From: UBA8941 sp963780545
GTDB lineage: Archaea > Thermoproteota > Bathyarchaeia > TCS64
DNA length: 64,000 bases
Assembly: GCA_963780545.1 (NCBI GenBank)
Contig: CAWACK010000020.1
Location: 235,864-299,863 of the forward strand
Direction: 5' to 3'
How positions within the stretch are numbered: position 1 is the first letter of the stretch; each line of letters opens with the position of its first letter. Below the pieces are notes generated by a model, which saw only the letters and a program-made list of their open reading frames with translations, was not told the origin of the DNA and did not search any database. This document shows, in pieces, positions 25,054 through 34,566 of the stretch. The position numbers were made by a program, and so were the translations under genes.

Positions 25054-26289
25054 TTACTCGAGGTTAACGGTGCCATACTTGCCATAGTAGTCGAGCCAGA
25101 GTCGCCTCATCTCACCGTCGAGACTATCTTTGATAAGACCATAGATAGTTTTGATGTTTTGGATACTGAATACCTTGATACCGAGCTCCTCCTGAATGTT
25201 CTCGACTGCTGTCTTCGCCTCTATGTTGTCGGCGTCACCCATCTTCTCCTGCCGGTCGACAGCTATTACGAGACCTACGACCTTGTGATCCTTGAGAAGG
25301 TGAAGTTTCTCGAAGGTATCTATCTTCGTGGCTCCGGTGGTGATGGTATCGTCGACGACGAGGATTCGCTGACCCGGCTTGTAGTAGCCTGCTCCAACTA
25401 TTACCTTATCGGCGGTCATATCGCCGTAGCTTTTCTCCTCCTTTCTGTCGTACATGAATCGCTTCTTCATGCCGTAGAGTTCCCTCAATCCTTCGCAGGT
25501 TAAGGCTGCGAGGCTGATGCCTTTGTAGCTGGGACCGAAGACGTAGTCGAAGTCGTCGAGGTCGCCGCGTTCTAGCTGTAGGGCTATGTAGCTCGCAAAA
25601 GCCCATTTTAATTTGGCGAGACTGTCGCCGTCGGTTAGGGCGCCAAGGTTGACGAAGTAGGGGCTCTTCCTGCCGCTCTTGAGAATGAATGGTTCCTTGG
25701 GAGTTGTGGGGAATCTGAGGGCGCCGCCCTTGATTAGTGCGTCGAGGAGGACGCGCTCTATCTTCTCTTGGCTGACGAGGCCTCCGCCCTCAACCGTGAG
25801 GCCATCTTTTGTGAGTTGCTCCATGATGGGGCCATAGTAGGTTATGGAGCCGCAGAAGGTGCAGCTTAATTTTGTCTCCTCTATTCGGTCTCCTTTCTCG
25901 ACCTTGAAGATGGTGCGGGGTGGCGTGTATTGGGCGTTGGTGGGGCAGAGGGGGTTTGGACATCTGAATATGCCTTCGACTTGCTTTGGAAGCTGTATGC
26001 GTCTCTTCTCTTTGACGTCCCAGTCATGGATTATATTAAGTGTTGCTCCCGGCGCTATGAAGGCGATTAAGTCTATCTGCTTGCTGGTTAGGTAGGTTCC
26101 CTCGACCTTGATGAGGTCTTTTCTTCCCAGCGTCTTGCTGTCGACGTTCTGGGCGACCATAGCCCGTGCGTCTGGCTCCACCTTCAGTAGCCTTAGGACC
26201 TGGAAGACCTTACCCGCTGGGATGTGGTCGATAACTATTCCGTTTTCAATCTTGCTGACGAGTAGCTCTCGTTTGCTCGTAGAACCCAC
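25054..26289 (-). CDS. Fusion of aspartate carbamoyltransferase regulatory chain (PyrI) and orotate phosphoribosyltransferase (PyrE)
   Basis: One 411-residue chain holds two pyrimidine proteins. Residues 1-155 are PyrI: GIVIDHIPAGKVFQVLRLL gives the allosteric domain, and four zinc cysteines follow (110, 115, 143, 146 in RCPNPLC and SCTFC) with the spacing of the ATCase regulatory chain. Residues 170-411 are PyrE: FILKSGRKSPYFVNLG, FGPSYKGISLAA and the PRPP loop VVDDTITTGAT (311-321). PyrE makes OMP from orotate and PRPP. The fusion would put the ATCase effector subunit and the OMP-forming enzyme in one polypeptide. No catalytic ATCase gene (pyrB) is in the window. The GTG start at 26289 has GGGTGG nearby. 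Confidence 0.9.
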   Translation of the reverse strand: MGSTSKRELLVSKIENGIVIDHIPAGKVFQVLRLLKVEPDARAMVAQNVDSKTLGRKDLIKVEGTYLTSKQIDLIAFIAPGATLNIIHDWDVKEKRRIQLPKQVEGIFRCPNPLCPTNAQYTPPRTIFKVEKGDRIEETKLSCTFCGSITYYGPIMEQLTKDGLTVEGGGLVSQEKIERVLLDALIKGGALRFPTTPKEPFILKSGRKSPYFVNLGALTDGDSLAKLKWAFASYIALQLERGDLDDFDYVFGPSYKGISLAALTCEGLRELYGMKKRFMYDRKEEKSYGDMTADKVIVGAGYYKPGQRILVVDDTITTGATKIDTFEKLHLLKDHKVVGLVIAVDRQEKMGDADNIEAKTAVENIQEELGIKVFSIQNIKTIYGLIKDSLDGEMRRLWLDYYGKYGTVNLE

Positions 26290-26346
26290 CCGTTTGATTC
26301 CATGGGTATGTACTGAAAAACTTATCTAAGCCTCGAACCCGTTGCG

Positions 26347-27111
26347 CTACCAGGCTGTGTAACCGCCGTCTATTATTATGGTTGAGCCCGTAACATAGCT
26401 TGAGGCTTCCGACGCAAGGAAGATAGCGAGTGGTGCAAGTTCCTCCGGTTTACCGGGGCGATGCATCGGTATCCCGTCTGTCCATATTGGCCCGTAGTTT
26501 GGGTCTTCGAATGACTTGTGGGTCATGGCGGTGTCCATGTAGCCAGGCGCGATGGCGTTGACACGTATGTTATGGGGGGCCCATTCGGCGGCTAAGCTTC
26601 TTGTGAGGTGGATGACTGCGGCCTTAGAGGCGTTGTAGCTTGCCTGCGGCTGGGGGCGGTTCACGATATAGCCAGACATAGAGGCGATGTTAATGATGCA
26701 TCCCCTCTTCTGCTTTATCATCTGCTTCGCGGTTGCCTGGCTGCAGTAGAAGAGGCCGTTGAGGTTGACGTCGATTACCTGTCTCCAGTCATCCTCAGTC
26801 ACGGATTCAGCTGGGCACCACTTCACTATTCCGGCGTTGTTCATGAGGAAGTCGATCCTTCCGAACTCTTCGATGGTCCTATCGACCATAGCCTCGATGC
26901 TGAGTTTGTTAGCCACATCCGTCTCAACGAACAGCGCTCTTCTCCCGCGAGCCGTGACTTCACGGGCTGTCTCCTGGCCTGTATGAGCGTTTAGCTCGGC
27001 TACGACGACGTTGGCGCCCGCTTCAGCGAAGGCGTTGCTGAAGATTTTGCCGAGACCCTGCCCCCCTCCAGTTACTATCCCGACTTGGCCTTTAAGTGAG
27101 AACTTTTCCAT
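26347..27111 (-). CDS. Short-chain dehydrogenase/reductase
   Basis: A classical SDR of about 254 residues. The NAD(P)-binding TGGGQGLGK lies near residue 14, NNAG near 90 (FLMNNAGIV), the catalytic Ser in INIASMSGY near 142, and Tyr-Lys in YNASKAA near 160. It ends STIIIDGGYTAW. The pattern is that of gluconate 5-dehydrogenase or 3-oxoacyl reductase-like SDRs; the substrate is open. ATG 27111 (MEKFSLKGQ) matches the usual family start. An upstream ATG at 27135 would add eight residues. Confidence 0.87.
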   Translation of the reverse strand: MEKFSLKGQVGIVTGGGQGLGKIFSNAFAEAGANVVVAELNAHTGQETAREVTARGRRALFVETDVANKLSIEAMVDRTIEEFGRIDFLMNNAGIVKWCPAESVTEDDWRQVIDVNLNGLFYCSQATAKQMIKQKRGCIINIASMSGYIVNRPQPQASYNASKAAVIHLTRSLAAEWAPHNIRVNAIAPGYMDTAMTHKSFEDPNYGPIWTDGIPMHRPGKPEELAPLAIFLASEASSYVTGSTIIIDGGYTAW

Positions 27112-27353
27112 CAAGCTGCCCAAAGTTATACACATTGTCTAATAGTGTGGCTTCTAGTTCAAAAGTTGGGTTATTGGCGCAGCGGTTACTCGATTTGGTA
27201 AATGATGTTTGCCTCTAGAAGCTTCCTCTCTTGGATCGTGTGTGCTCAAAGTAAATACAGCTGACAAAACTTTCTTAAACCATTAAAAATTTAGATTCTT
27301 TTTATCCATAAGTGGAATATATCTTGTTGAGTCTCTAAGGTCAGGGCTGTAAA

Positions 27354-28117
27354 ATGGGTGAGTCTAAATCTGATTCTGTGGAGGAGCTTAGAAGAGCCCT
27401 TGCTGAGAGTGAGGAGAGGTATCGCTCACTCTTAGCCGACGCTGAAAGTAAAGTAGGGAACAAGTGGAAAAGGAGTTCCAAGCTGAGGTTACGCGGCTTT
27501 CATCTGAACTTGCTCACGACCTACGAGGCCCACTGCAGACGATTACTAACAGCGTCTTCCTAATGGAGAGAAAACCAGGTGACATGACCTATATTCCCAA
27601 GATCAATGAGGCGCTCAGACACGCCACCGCCCTACTTGATAGCTTCCGTGAGTACTATCGAGGTAGCGAGATCATACCCATGAGGGGTAATGTGAATAAG
27701 TTATTGGAGAAGGCGGTGGAGGATGTCTCTATCCCGCCGGGGGTATCGATCATTAATAATCTAGCTCAGGATGTGCCGGACGGGTCTCTAGATCTTGTTA
27801 AGATTAGGAGAGTATTCGCCATCATCCTGAAGAACGCTGTTGAGTCGATGCCAAATGGGGGCACGGTCACCCTGACATCAGTTTTAAAGGGGGATAGCGT
27901 AGTCGCGAAGGTGACTGATACGGGTACTGGGATCCCGGAGGCGTTGAGGGATAAAGTGTTCGTTGCATTCGGATCTAAGAAGAGGGGTGGCTTCGGGCTG
28001 GGGCTCGCTGCGTCGAAGAGGATTGTTGAGGCCCATGGGGGGACCATCTCTTTCGAAACGGAGGTAGGCAAGGGCACAACCTTCACAGTCGCTCTCCCCG
28101 TGGTTGAACCGAAGTAG
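27354..28117 (+). pseudogene. Sensor-less histidine kinase with one frameshift
   Basis: The first frame (27354 to about 27455) reads EELRRALAESEERYRSLLAD, the linker that usually precedes a PAS or kinase domain. Near 27455-27462 the frame slips by one base into the kinase core. There the phospho-acceptor block is SSELAHDLRGPLQT, the N box ILKNAVESMPNGG, G1 DTGTGIP and G2 GLGLAASKRIVEAHGGT. A GTG at 27464 could start a 217-residue kinase core alone. No response regulator lies beside it. Either the gene is broken, the base is a sequencing error, or the core is translated alone. All essential kinase residues are intact. Confidence 0.7.
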
Positions 28118-29225
28118 CTTCGAAAGCTTTAGAAACTGGGGGTGTCAATCAGGTTGTCTATTGGTCTCATCGCCTAGCTTCGTCGTTATTAGAAGGGCTC
28201 TCCCTGGGTTAGTTTACTGTATCGCAATCGCTACGGTCTCCTTTATTATCTGGGGTTTCTTTAAACCTGTCAGCCCGCTTATGTGGGCCTTCGTTTTGAG
28301 CATAGTTGTTGCGAACGCCTTCGGGCTCCGTGGCTCGCTCAAAGAGGGTGTGGGTTTCTGCTCGGGGCAGCTTCTCAGGTTTACAGTCGCGGTGCTGGGT
28401 TTCACTACTAGCGCATTAATCTGGTTGAAGGTCGGCGTCGGGGCAGTGGCCGCTTTCATAGTTATAGCTGCAGCTTTATCGCTGAGCCTCTGGCTTGGAA
28501 ATAAATTAGGACTAAACCATAGAATTGCCTCCCTCATAGGGGTGGGTACGGCAATCTGTGGAGCCTCAGCGATCGCGGCGTTGACTCCCGCTATCAAGGC
28601 GAAGGAGGAGGAGTCGGGGCTCGCCGTCTCTGCAATAACTCTCTTTGGTCTGATCGCGATGTTTCTTTACCCGTTTCTGTTTCTCAACACTCCTGTTAAC
28701 GGCTTACTTGGCAATAATCTCGGTGCATACGCTGTCTGGGTTGGAGCTGGGGTTCACGAGACAGCGCAGGTAATTGCAGCCGCTGGGGCTGTGAGCCCGT
28801 CTGTGGTATCGGCCGCGATGTTGATCAAGTCAATCAGGATATTCATGATTGGGCCCGTCGTCTTCCTGCTGTCGTGGTACTGCTCCAAGTGTGAAAAGAG
28901 TGTTGAGGGTAAGGGAGGATTCGTCGTCCCGATGTTCGCGGTTGCGTTCACGGTGGGCACCATCATATGCGCCCTCCTTGACTTGAATACTGGCAGTCTC
29001 CTCAGCTTCGGAATAGACTGGATCGCCATTAAGGGGTACCTGTCTGGTTCTATTTTGCCCTTCACGTTCGCCACTGCCTTCGCAGGCGTGGGTTCCAGGG
29101 TCAGCTTTAGAAGTATAGCGAAGTTGGGGGCTCGCCCTATCTTGGTTGCGGCAGCGGTCGCGGTGACTGCGGGGTTGCTGGCCTTCGTGATGGCGGTCAT
29201 CTTCGTCCCCTTTGTCTCGGTCTGA
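28104..29225 (+). CDS. UPF0324 (YeiH-type) membrane transporter, putative sulfate exporter family
   Basis: A membrane protein of up to 373 residues with 9-10 hydrophobic helices, in the UPF0324/YeiH family. Family marks are SLIGVGTAICGASAIAALTPAIKAKEEES in the middle, ETAQVIAAAG further on, and VFLLSW before a polar loop. Related proteins are proposed to export sulfite, sulfate or similar products; the substrate is not proven. The listed start (TTG 28104) overlaps the histidine kinase end by 14 bp. TTG 28161 is an alternative that removes a non-hydrophobic leader. The overlap suggests co-transcription with the kinase. Confidence 0.82.
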   Translation: MNRSSFESFRNWGCQSGCLLVSSPSFVVIRRALPGLVYCIAIATVSFIIWGFFKPVSPLMWAFVLSIVVANAFGLRGSLKEGVGFCSGQLLRFTVAVLGFTTSALIWLKVGVGAVAAFIVIAAALSLSLWLGNKLGLNHRIASLIGVGTAICGASAIAALTPAIKAKEEESGLAVSAITLFGLIAMFLYPFLFLNTPVNGLLGNNLGAYAVWVGAGVHETAQVIAAAGAVSPSVVSAAMLIKSIRIFMIGPVVFLLSWYCSKCEKSVEGKGGFVVPMFAVAFTVGTIICALLDLNTGSLLSFGIDWIAIKGYLSGSILPFTFATAFAGVGSRVSFRSIAKLGARPILVAAAVAVTAGLLAFVMAVIFVPFVSV

Positions 29226-29287
29226 GAAAGAAGTCTGTTTCTCGATAGGTGTTTATGGCTCCGTGGCTTCGTATCACTTGAATCATT

Positions 29288-30064
29288 TTGGTGACTGTCA
29301 CAAGTCGGCTCATCTTTGAGCATCTTGAGGAACCCAGGGTTAGGAGGATCTTCGATCTGCTTGAAGGTGACGCGGAAGTTCAGACATACCTAAGGATGTC
29401 GAATGAGATGGTCGTGAAGAGGCTAAACTATAACGATCATGGCCCCATCCACGCAAAAATCGCGGCTGGGAGCAGCCTGGAGCTCCTCAAACTCTTCACG
29501 AGGGTGGTGGAGCCCACGACGGTGGCGAACAGGATCTGCGACTTCGAAGGATCGAAACTTGTGACGATGGTCGGAAGTTACCTGCACGACATCGGGAATA
29601 GCGTTCATCGGGTAGATCATATTATGCATAGCTGTTACCTCGCCGCTCCCATCATCGATAGGCTTTATTCGGAGGTTTATCCCGGGGAACCTGAACTCGC
29701 ACTGAGGTTGAAGTGTGAGACGCTTCATGCCATCTACGCCCATGAGGACCCGGTTCAGGCACTGAGCATCGAGGCAGGCGCAGCGAAGGTGGCGGATGGT
29801 ACCGACATGGCGGAGGGTCGCGCTCGTATCCCGTATCGTGGTGGCAAGATTGATATGCACAGCCTTTCTGCGACGGCGATTAAGAGGGTCGACATTGAGG
29901 AGGGGAGGGAGAAGCCGGTGAGTATAAGAATCTATATGGATAATCCGGCGGGGGTGTTTCAGATCGAGGAGGTTATAGGGAAGAAATTGGAGACCTCCGG
30001 CGTTGCGAAACTTGTGGAGCTTGTGGCGATAGAGAATGGGCGCGAGATAAAGACTGTCGGTTGA
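29288..30064 (+). CDS. HD-domain phosphohydrolase
   Basis: A 258-residue protein with an HD metal-dependent domain. NYNDHGPIHAKI near residue 48 gives the first His, SYLHDIGNSVHR near 98 the His-Asp pair, and HIMHS near 115 and HAIYAHED near 150 further ligands. The C-terminal third (VSIRIYMDNPAGVFQIEEV) is a small alpha-beta domain. Such archaeal HD proteins hydrolyse nucleotides or cyclic nucleotides; the substrate is unknown. It starts at TTG 29288 or GTG 29291 with no clear Shine-Dalgarno, and is 62 bp after the transporter gene. Confidence 0.85.
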   Translation: MVTVTSRLIFEHLEEPRVRRIFDLLEGDAEVQTYLRMSNEMVVKRLNYNDHGPIHAKIAAGSSLELLKLFTRVVEPTTVANRICDFEGSKLVTMVGSYLHDIGNSVHRVDHIMHSCYLAAPIIDRLYSEVYPGEPELALRLKCETLHAIYAHEDPVQALSIEAGAAKVADGTDMAEGRARIPYRGGKIDMHSLSATAIKRVDIEEGREKPVSIRIYMDNPAGVFQIEEVIGKKLETSGVAKLVELVAIENGREIKTVG

Positions 30065-30086
30065 CGGGTTAGTGTTCTGAAGTCTT

Positions 30087-31394
30087 CTACTGAGTTATAG
30101 CTGGGGAGTATCTGAAACTGAGCTTATCCTCGCACCAGCGAGCAACAGAGAGGAGGACGCAATCTGTGTATAATGGGCTGGCCAGCTGGAGGCCGAGTGG
30201 TAGCCCTTTATCTGAGAGGTTGGTTGGGATTGTGATTGTTGGGAAACCGGCGAGACTCCACGGGGAGTTTAGGGCGGGGTCCCCGGTCCACTCCAGCCCT
30301 TTGGGGGCTGGGGATGTCGTTGAGGGTGTAGCTATGGCATCGAAGGGTTTGATAGTCTCTGCCATGTCTCGCCTGTAATGGTTGGTCATCCTCTGCGCCT
30401 TTATGTAGGTAGCTGCCCTGATTAGGAGACCTGAGGCTACTTGGCCGCGGATGTATGGACGGTATCCGTCGGCCCTCTCCTTGAATAGCCTCTCGTGGAC
30501 GGTTGCCGCCTCCGCTGACATTATCACACTGTGAATCGAGGGGGCGAGGTCGAAGCTGCTGGGAAGTTTGAATGGGATTATATCGGCTCCGGTCGTCTCT
30601 AGAAGCCCGATGGCTCTAGTATAACCCTCAGATGAGTCTCAATCCACCTTCTCGTTGAAGAAGCGGTCTGGGACACCAATACGGGGTGGAGACCTGAGTC
30701 TGGGAGCTACCTTTTGATGTGTGAGGAAAGAGAGGGTTATGGCGGCGTCTTTTACGTCACGTGTAAAGAGGCCAACATGGTCGAGGCTCCAGCTAAAAGG
30801 ATAGACCCCATCTCGGCTGAGGAGATCATATGTGGGCTTGACGCCCACGATGCCGCAGAAGGCAGCGGGACGTGTAACTGAACCTCCTGTCTGTGTTCCA
30901 ATGGCGAGAGGAATCATGCCCGCTGATACCGCTGCCGCGGAGCCGCTGCTGGATCCACCTGGGGTGTGGGCGGTGTTCCAAGGGTTCCGAGTCGGGGCAG
31001 GGTCGTGGCTTGCGAACTCGGTTGTATGTGTCTTGCCTAAGATTATGGCGCCTAGTTCCCTGAGTTGAGAGACTACTGTGGCGTCGAAGTCTGGGATGTA
31101 ACCTGCATATAGTGGTGAGCCCATCGTCGTCTGCAGCCCTCTCGTGTAGAAGATGTCTTTGACGCCGACGGGGATGCCGTGCAGAGGACTCCTAATGAGT
31201 CCCTTCGCCGCCTCTTTCGTAAGATTTTCAGCTGTTGTTCTCGCGCCAATCTCGTCGATCGTCACCCAAGCTTCGACCTCGGATTCGAGCTGCTTGATTC
31301 TAGCTAGGCTTGTCTCTAGCAACTCTATGGGGGTGAGATCCCCTCGCCTGATCATCCTGCTCGCCTTCGCGATGGTCGGTGTCGCAGTGACCAT
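30087..31394 (-). pseudogene. Amidase-signature enzyme interrupted by a single in-frame TGA
   Basis: The frame from ATG 31394 to 30087 is uninterrupted except for one TGA at 30641-30639. It encodes 435 residues of an amidase-signature hydrolase (GatA/AtzE/AtzF-like). The catalytic Lys lies in GIPVGVKDIF. GGSSSGSAAAVSAG and TQTGGSVTRPAAFCG carry the cis-Ser and nucleophile Ser. After the TGA the family sequence goes on in frame (VIMSAEAATVHERLF, PFDAIATPST, LAGFPTITIPT, GLQLASPLYTD). The stop falls in a variable loop (NEKVD-stop-DSSEG). Without readthrough a 251-residue protein lacking the C-terminal half results. The codon could be a nonsense mutation, a recoded residue or an error. Confidence 0.8.
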
Positions 31395-31591
31395 TACATG
31401 CCCTCCATGTTGGCCGTCTTCCTTGGGTTTTCTACGGGTTCGGCTTCGAAGTTATCTACAATCCAGACTGCTTCACCGATCTTCTCGATCCCATCAATGG
31501 AGGGCTGGATGAAGTCCTTCCCCCATATGGCTTCTGCAGACTCTACGAATCGTTTCGCGTACTCCTTTCTTCCATTCATCTTGTGTTTCAA
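31394..31591 (-). CDS. Small protein coupled to the amidase, GatC/AtzG-like in position
   Basis: A 65-residue acidic protein ending KTANMEGM. Its TAA overlaps the amidase ATG by one base (TAATG), so translation is coupled. Small helical subunits (GatC, AtzG) often precede or accompany amidase-signature enzymes and wrap around them. The C-terminal segment EAEPVENPRK is GatC-like in style, but similarity is too short to prove. Start ATG 31591, with an alternative ATG four codons later (MNGRKEYAKR). Confidence 0.6.
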   Translation of the reverse strand: MKHKMNGRKEYAKRFVESAEAIWGKDFIQPSIDGIEKIGEAVWIVDNFEAEPVENPRKTANMEGM

Positions 31592-31642
31592 CTAGGGTTT
31601 ATCTGTACTTATCCGCTGTGGAGAAATTGAAAAAATGGGGGT

Positions 31643-34264
31643 CTACTTACGTTTGATATACTTGGCGATCTCTATCCAGATTGTGGCAGCGAAGCTAGCT
31701 CCTAAAATCATCGCCCAGTCTAGCTTTCTAATGGCGGTGACCTTGACCAATCCCTGGAGGAACGGTACATATATCGCAACTAAAAGCATGCCTATAGCAG
31801 CTATGGCCCAGAGGACCATGACCCTGTTGCTGAATAGTCCTTTCTTTAGGAGGGGTTCATTTTCGCTACGGCGAACGAATGCGAGGAAGATGTGGCTGAT
31901 GATCCAGGCTGAGAAGGCGACGGTCTGTGCGTACACTAGGTTGTCGGTCCTGTAGTAGGCTATGAGGTAGCAGAAGCTGACTGCGACGAAAAGGCTGAGG
32001 GCGCTGGCGAAGATGCCTGTCAATGTTCCGCGGTCGAGGAACTTTGCTTCTGGGTCCCTCGGTGGTCTCTTCATGAGGTCAAATTCGGGGCCCTCGGCGA
32101 CGAATCCGCTTGAGGCTGCGAGGTCCATAAACATCTCGAGGAGGATGATCTGAATTGGGGCGAATGGCAGCGGGACGTTGAGAATAATTGGTAGGAGGAA
32201 TATGAGTACTAGTGCGACCTTTACTGCTAGGTAGTACTTGACGCCCTTACGGAGGTTGTCGAATATCTTCCTGCCCTCCCTGACGGCGCTGCCGATGCTG
32301 ACGAAGTTGTCATCGGTTAGGACCATGTCTGCGGCCTCCTTCGCGGCGTCGGTTCCTCTGACGCCCATTGCGATGCCTATCGCGGCCTCCTTGAGGGCGG
32401 GGGCGTCGTTGACTCCATCGCCGGTGACAGCGACGACTTGACCGTTCTCCTTGAGTTGCTTTACGATTCTTAGCTTGTGCTCGGGGGTGATTCTGGCGAA
32501 GACGCTTGTGCTTTTCACTGCTTCACTTAGCTTGGCGTCGTCCATTGCTGAGATCTCGGGGCCCGTGAGAACTGTGGAGGAGTCGATCCCGACCTGGGTC
32601 GCGACGGCTTTCGCTGTCTCGGGGTGATCGCCGGTGAGCATTATGACGCGGATACCTGCCTCTTTGCACATCTTGACCACGTCGGGCACCTCTGCCCTTG
32701 GTGGGTCGATGAAGCTGAGTATCCCAGCGAGGATGAGGTCTCCTTCTGGAGTCTTGTCGACGTCCTCGTCTAGTATGTCTTTGTATGCCACGGCGAGTGC
32801 GCGTTCGCCGCTTAGGGTTATCTCGTCGATCGCTGAGGTTATCTTGCTCTTCTCAGTGGTGTTGAGGAGGGTCGTTTTACCGTCCTCTAGTATCTTCGAG
32901 GACTGTGCGATGACTGCTTCGGGGGCGCCGCTTGAGTATACGCGGAGTTTCCCATCGATTCGGTAGATGTATGATGCTGTCTTTGTTTTGTTGTCGAAGC
33001 TGAATTCGTTTATGAGGCTCCACTTGGCTAGTTCGGGGATGCTGGTGCCAGCCTTTATGGTTGCGTCGGCTATGGCGGCGCCCATTGGGTTAAAGCCGCG
33101 TAGTCTGTCGCTGGTTACTGTGGTCTGGCCGCGTGTTGCGAGGGCACCCATCTCGAGGATTCCGCGCTCTTCGGCATTGCCTGAGGGTTCTGTGAGTTTA
33201 CCATCTGAGTATATGTGGCCGAGCTTCATGACGCTCTCGGTTATGGTGCCGGTCTTGTCGGTTGCAATGACTGTGACGCTGCCGAGGGTCTCTGAGGCCC
33301 TGAGGCGTTTGACGAGGGCTCCGCGTTGGCTGAGTGTATATGTGCCGACGGCGAGAACCATCGTGATAATGATGGGAAGTTCCTCGGGAATTACCGCGAA
33401 GGAGAGTGAGAGCCCCGTCAAGATCAAGGTCTGCGGAGTCTGTAGTGCCCCATTCCTCAGATACTCTAGAACGGGGATCGATATGCTGAAGAATACGGCG
33501 ACCCAGACGAGGGTCTTCGAGAGATCCTCCATCGCCTCCTGGAGCGGCGTCTCCTCCTCCTCAGCCTCCTCCGTTAGGGTAGCTATGTGACCGAGTTCGG
33601 TGCTTCGCCCAGTTGAGGCGACCACCGCGAGGCCTTCGCCCTGCACTATGAGGGTCCCGGAGAGGACCATGTTTTCGAGGTCGGTTATCTGGGCGCTCAC
33701 TGACACGACGGTGTCAGCTATTTTATTGACGGGGAGGGACTCCCCTGTGAGGCTCGATTCGTCGAGTTGTAGGCCGTAGGACTTGATGAGGCGTGCATCT
33801 GCTGGGATTCTCTCCCCGACGCTGAGGGGGAGGATGTCACCTGGGACGAGTTCCGTTGAAGAAATCTCTCCAATCTTGCTATCTCTCAGAACTAGCGGCC
33901 TTGGTGTGGTGAGGTCCTTCAGGGACTCTATCCCTTGTTCAGCCTTCCACTCGTTGTAGACTTCGCTTAGGACGAGGACAGCGATGATGGTGAAGATAGT
34001 TGCCCCGTCGAGGAGGCCTCCCCAGACGCTGTAGAGGACACCGACTCCTATCAGGAGGAGTATCATGGGCTCCCGTGCCTCTTCTTTGAGGGCATCCCAG
34101 AAGGTCTCCTTCTCCACTTCTCCGAGTGAGTTCTCGCCATACTTCTCCAGACGCATTTTAGCCTCATCAGAAGAGAGGCCCTTTTCGGGATCTGTGCCAA
34201 GTTCTTCGAGTAATTCCTCAGCTCTCTTTGTGGCAGCTTCAGCGGTTATAGAATCCTTGCTCAT
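31643..34264 (-). CDS. P2-type cation-transporting ATPase
   Basis: An 873-residue P-type ATPase. It has an N-terminal cation-ATPase domain (EELLEELGTDPEKGLSSDEA), the actuator TGES loop (SLTGESLPV), and the M4 ion-binding VIPEELP. The phosphorylation site is DKTGTIT near residue 340, followed by MLTGDHPETAKA, the hinge VTGDGVNDAPALKEA and six C-terminal helices. The PEELP form of M4 (Glu-Glu for the Glu-Gly of calcium pumps) is seen in prokaryotic P2 pumps for calcium or other divalent ions, so the ion is not fixed. The ATG at 34264 has AAGGTGA eight bases upstream. The 300 bp upstream is AT-rich intergenic sequence holding its promoter and no gene. Confidence 0.92.
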   Translation of the reverse strand: MSKDSITAEAATKRAEELLEELGTDPEKGLSSDEAKMRLEKYGENSLGEVEKETFWDALKEEAREPMILLLIGVGVLYSVWGGLLDGATIFTIIAVLVLSEVYNEWKAEQGIESLKDLTTPRPLVLRDSKIGEISSTELVPGDILPLSVGERIPADARLIKSYGLQLDESSLTGESLPVNKIADTVVSVSAQITDLENMVLSGTLIVQGEGLAVVASTGRSTELGHIATLTEEAEEEETPLQEAMEDLSKTLVWVAVFFSISIPVLEYLRNGALQTPQTLILTGLSLSFAVIPEELPIIITMVLAVGTYTLSQRGALVKRLRASETLGSVTVIATDKTGTITESVMKLGHIYSDGKLTEPSGNAEERGILEMGALATRGQTTVTSDRLRGFNPMGAAIADATIKAGTSIPELAKWSLINEFSFDNKTKTASYIYRIDGKLRVYSSGAPEAVIAQSSKILEDGKTTLLNTTEKSKITSAIDEITLSGERALAVAYKDILDEDVDKTPEGDLILAGILSFIDPPRAEVPDVVKMCKEAGIRVIMLTGDHPETAKAVATQVGIDSSTVLTGPEISAMDDAKLSEAVKSTSVFARITPEHKLRIVKQLKENGQVVAVTGDGVNDAPALKEAAIGIAMGVRGTDAAKEAADMVLTDDNFVSIGSAVREGRKIFDNLRKGVKYYLAVKVALVLIFLLPIILNVPLPFAPIQIILLEMFMDLAASSGFVAEGPEFDLMKRPPRDPEAKFLDRGTLTGIFASALSLFVAVSFCYLIAYYRTDNLVYAQTVAFSAWIISHIFLAFVRRSENEPLLKKGLFSNRVMVLWAIAAIGMLLVAIYVPFLQGLVKVTAIRKLDWAMILGASFAATIWIEIAKYIKRK

Positions 34265-34566
34265 TATATATTCACCTTTGGCGTCGCGTATGTTGAATTT
34301 CTTTCAATTCCGCTCATACCTTGTTACGATTAAACTTCTTAGATTCTTGTGGCTGAGGGATATATTACTTGTACCTCGAAAAGGCTCGGAAATCCTGAGT
34401 TAAATTGCACAAACTACGAATGTCGCTGAAATCACTGGAAAAAGGGCTTACAAGAAGCGCGCGTGAACGTCTCTATCACGGAATTTGAATATTGAAATAT
34501 GGGTAGTCATCTCGATATTTTATACATCTTGCCTTAACGATTATTTTTGATTGTGTGATACTGAGG

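Noticed and set aside
30639..30641. Selenocysteine at the amidase TGA
   Set aside because: The position is a variable loop without redox role, no SECIS-like structure or Sec genes are visible; nonsense or error is simpler.
32967..33590. A 207-codon plus-strand frame within the P-type ATPase gene
   Set aside because: Antisense of a highly conserved enzyme; shadow frame.
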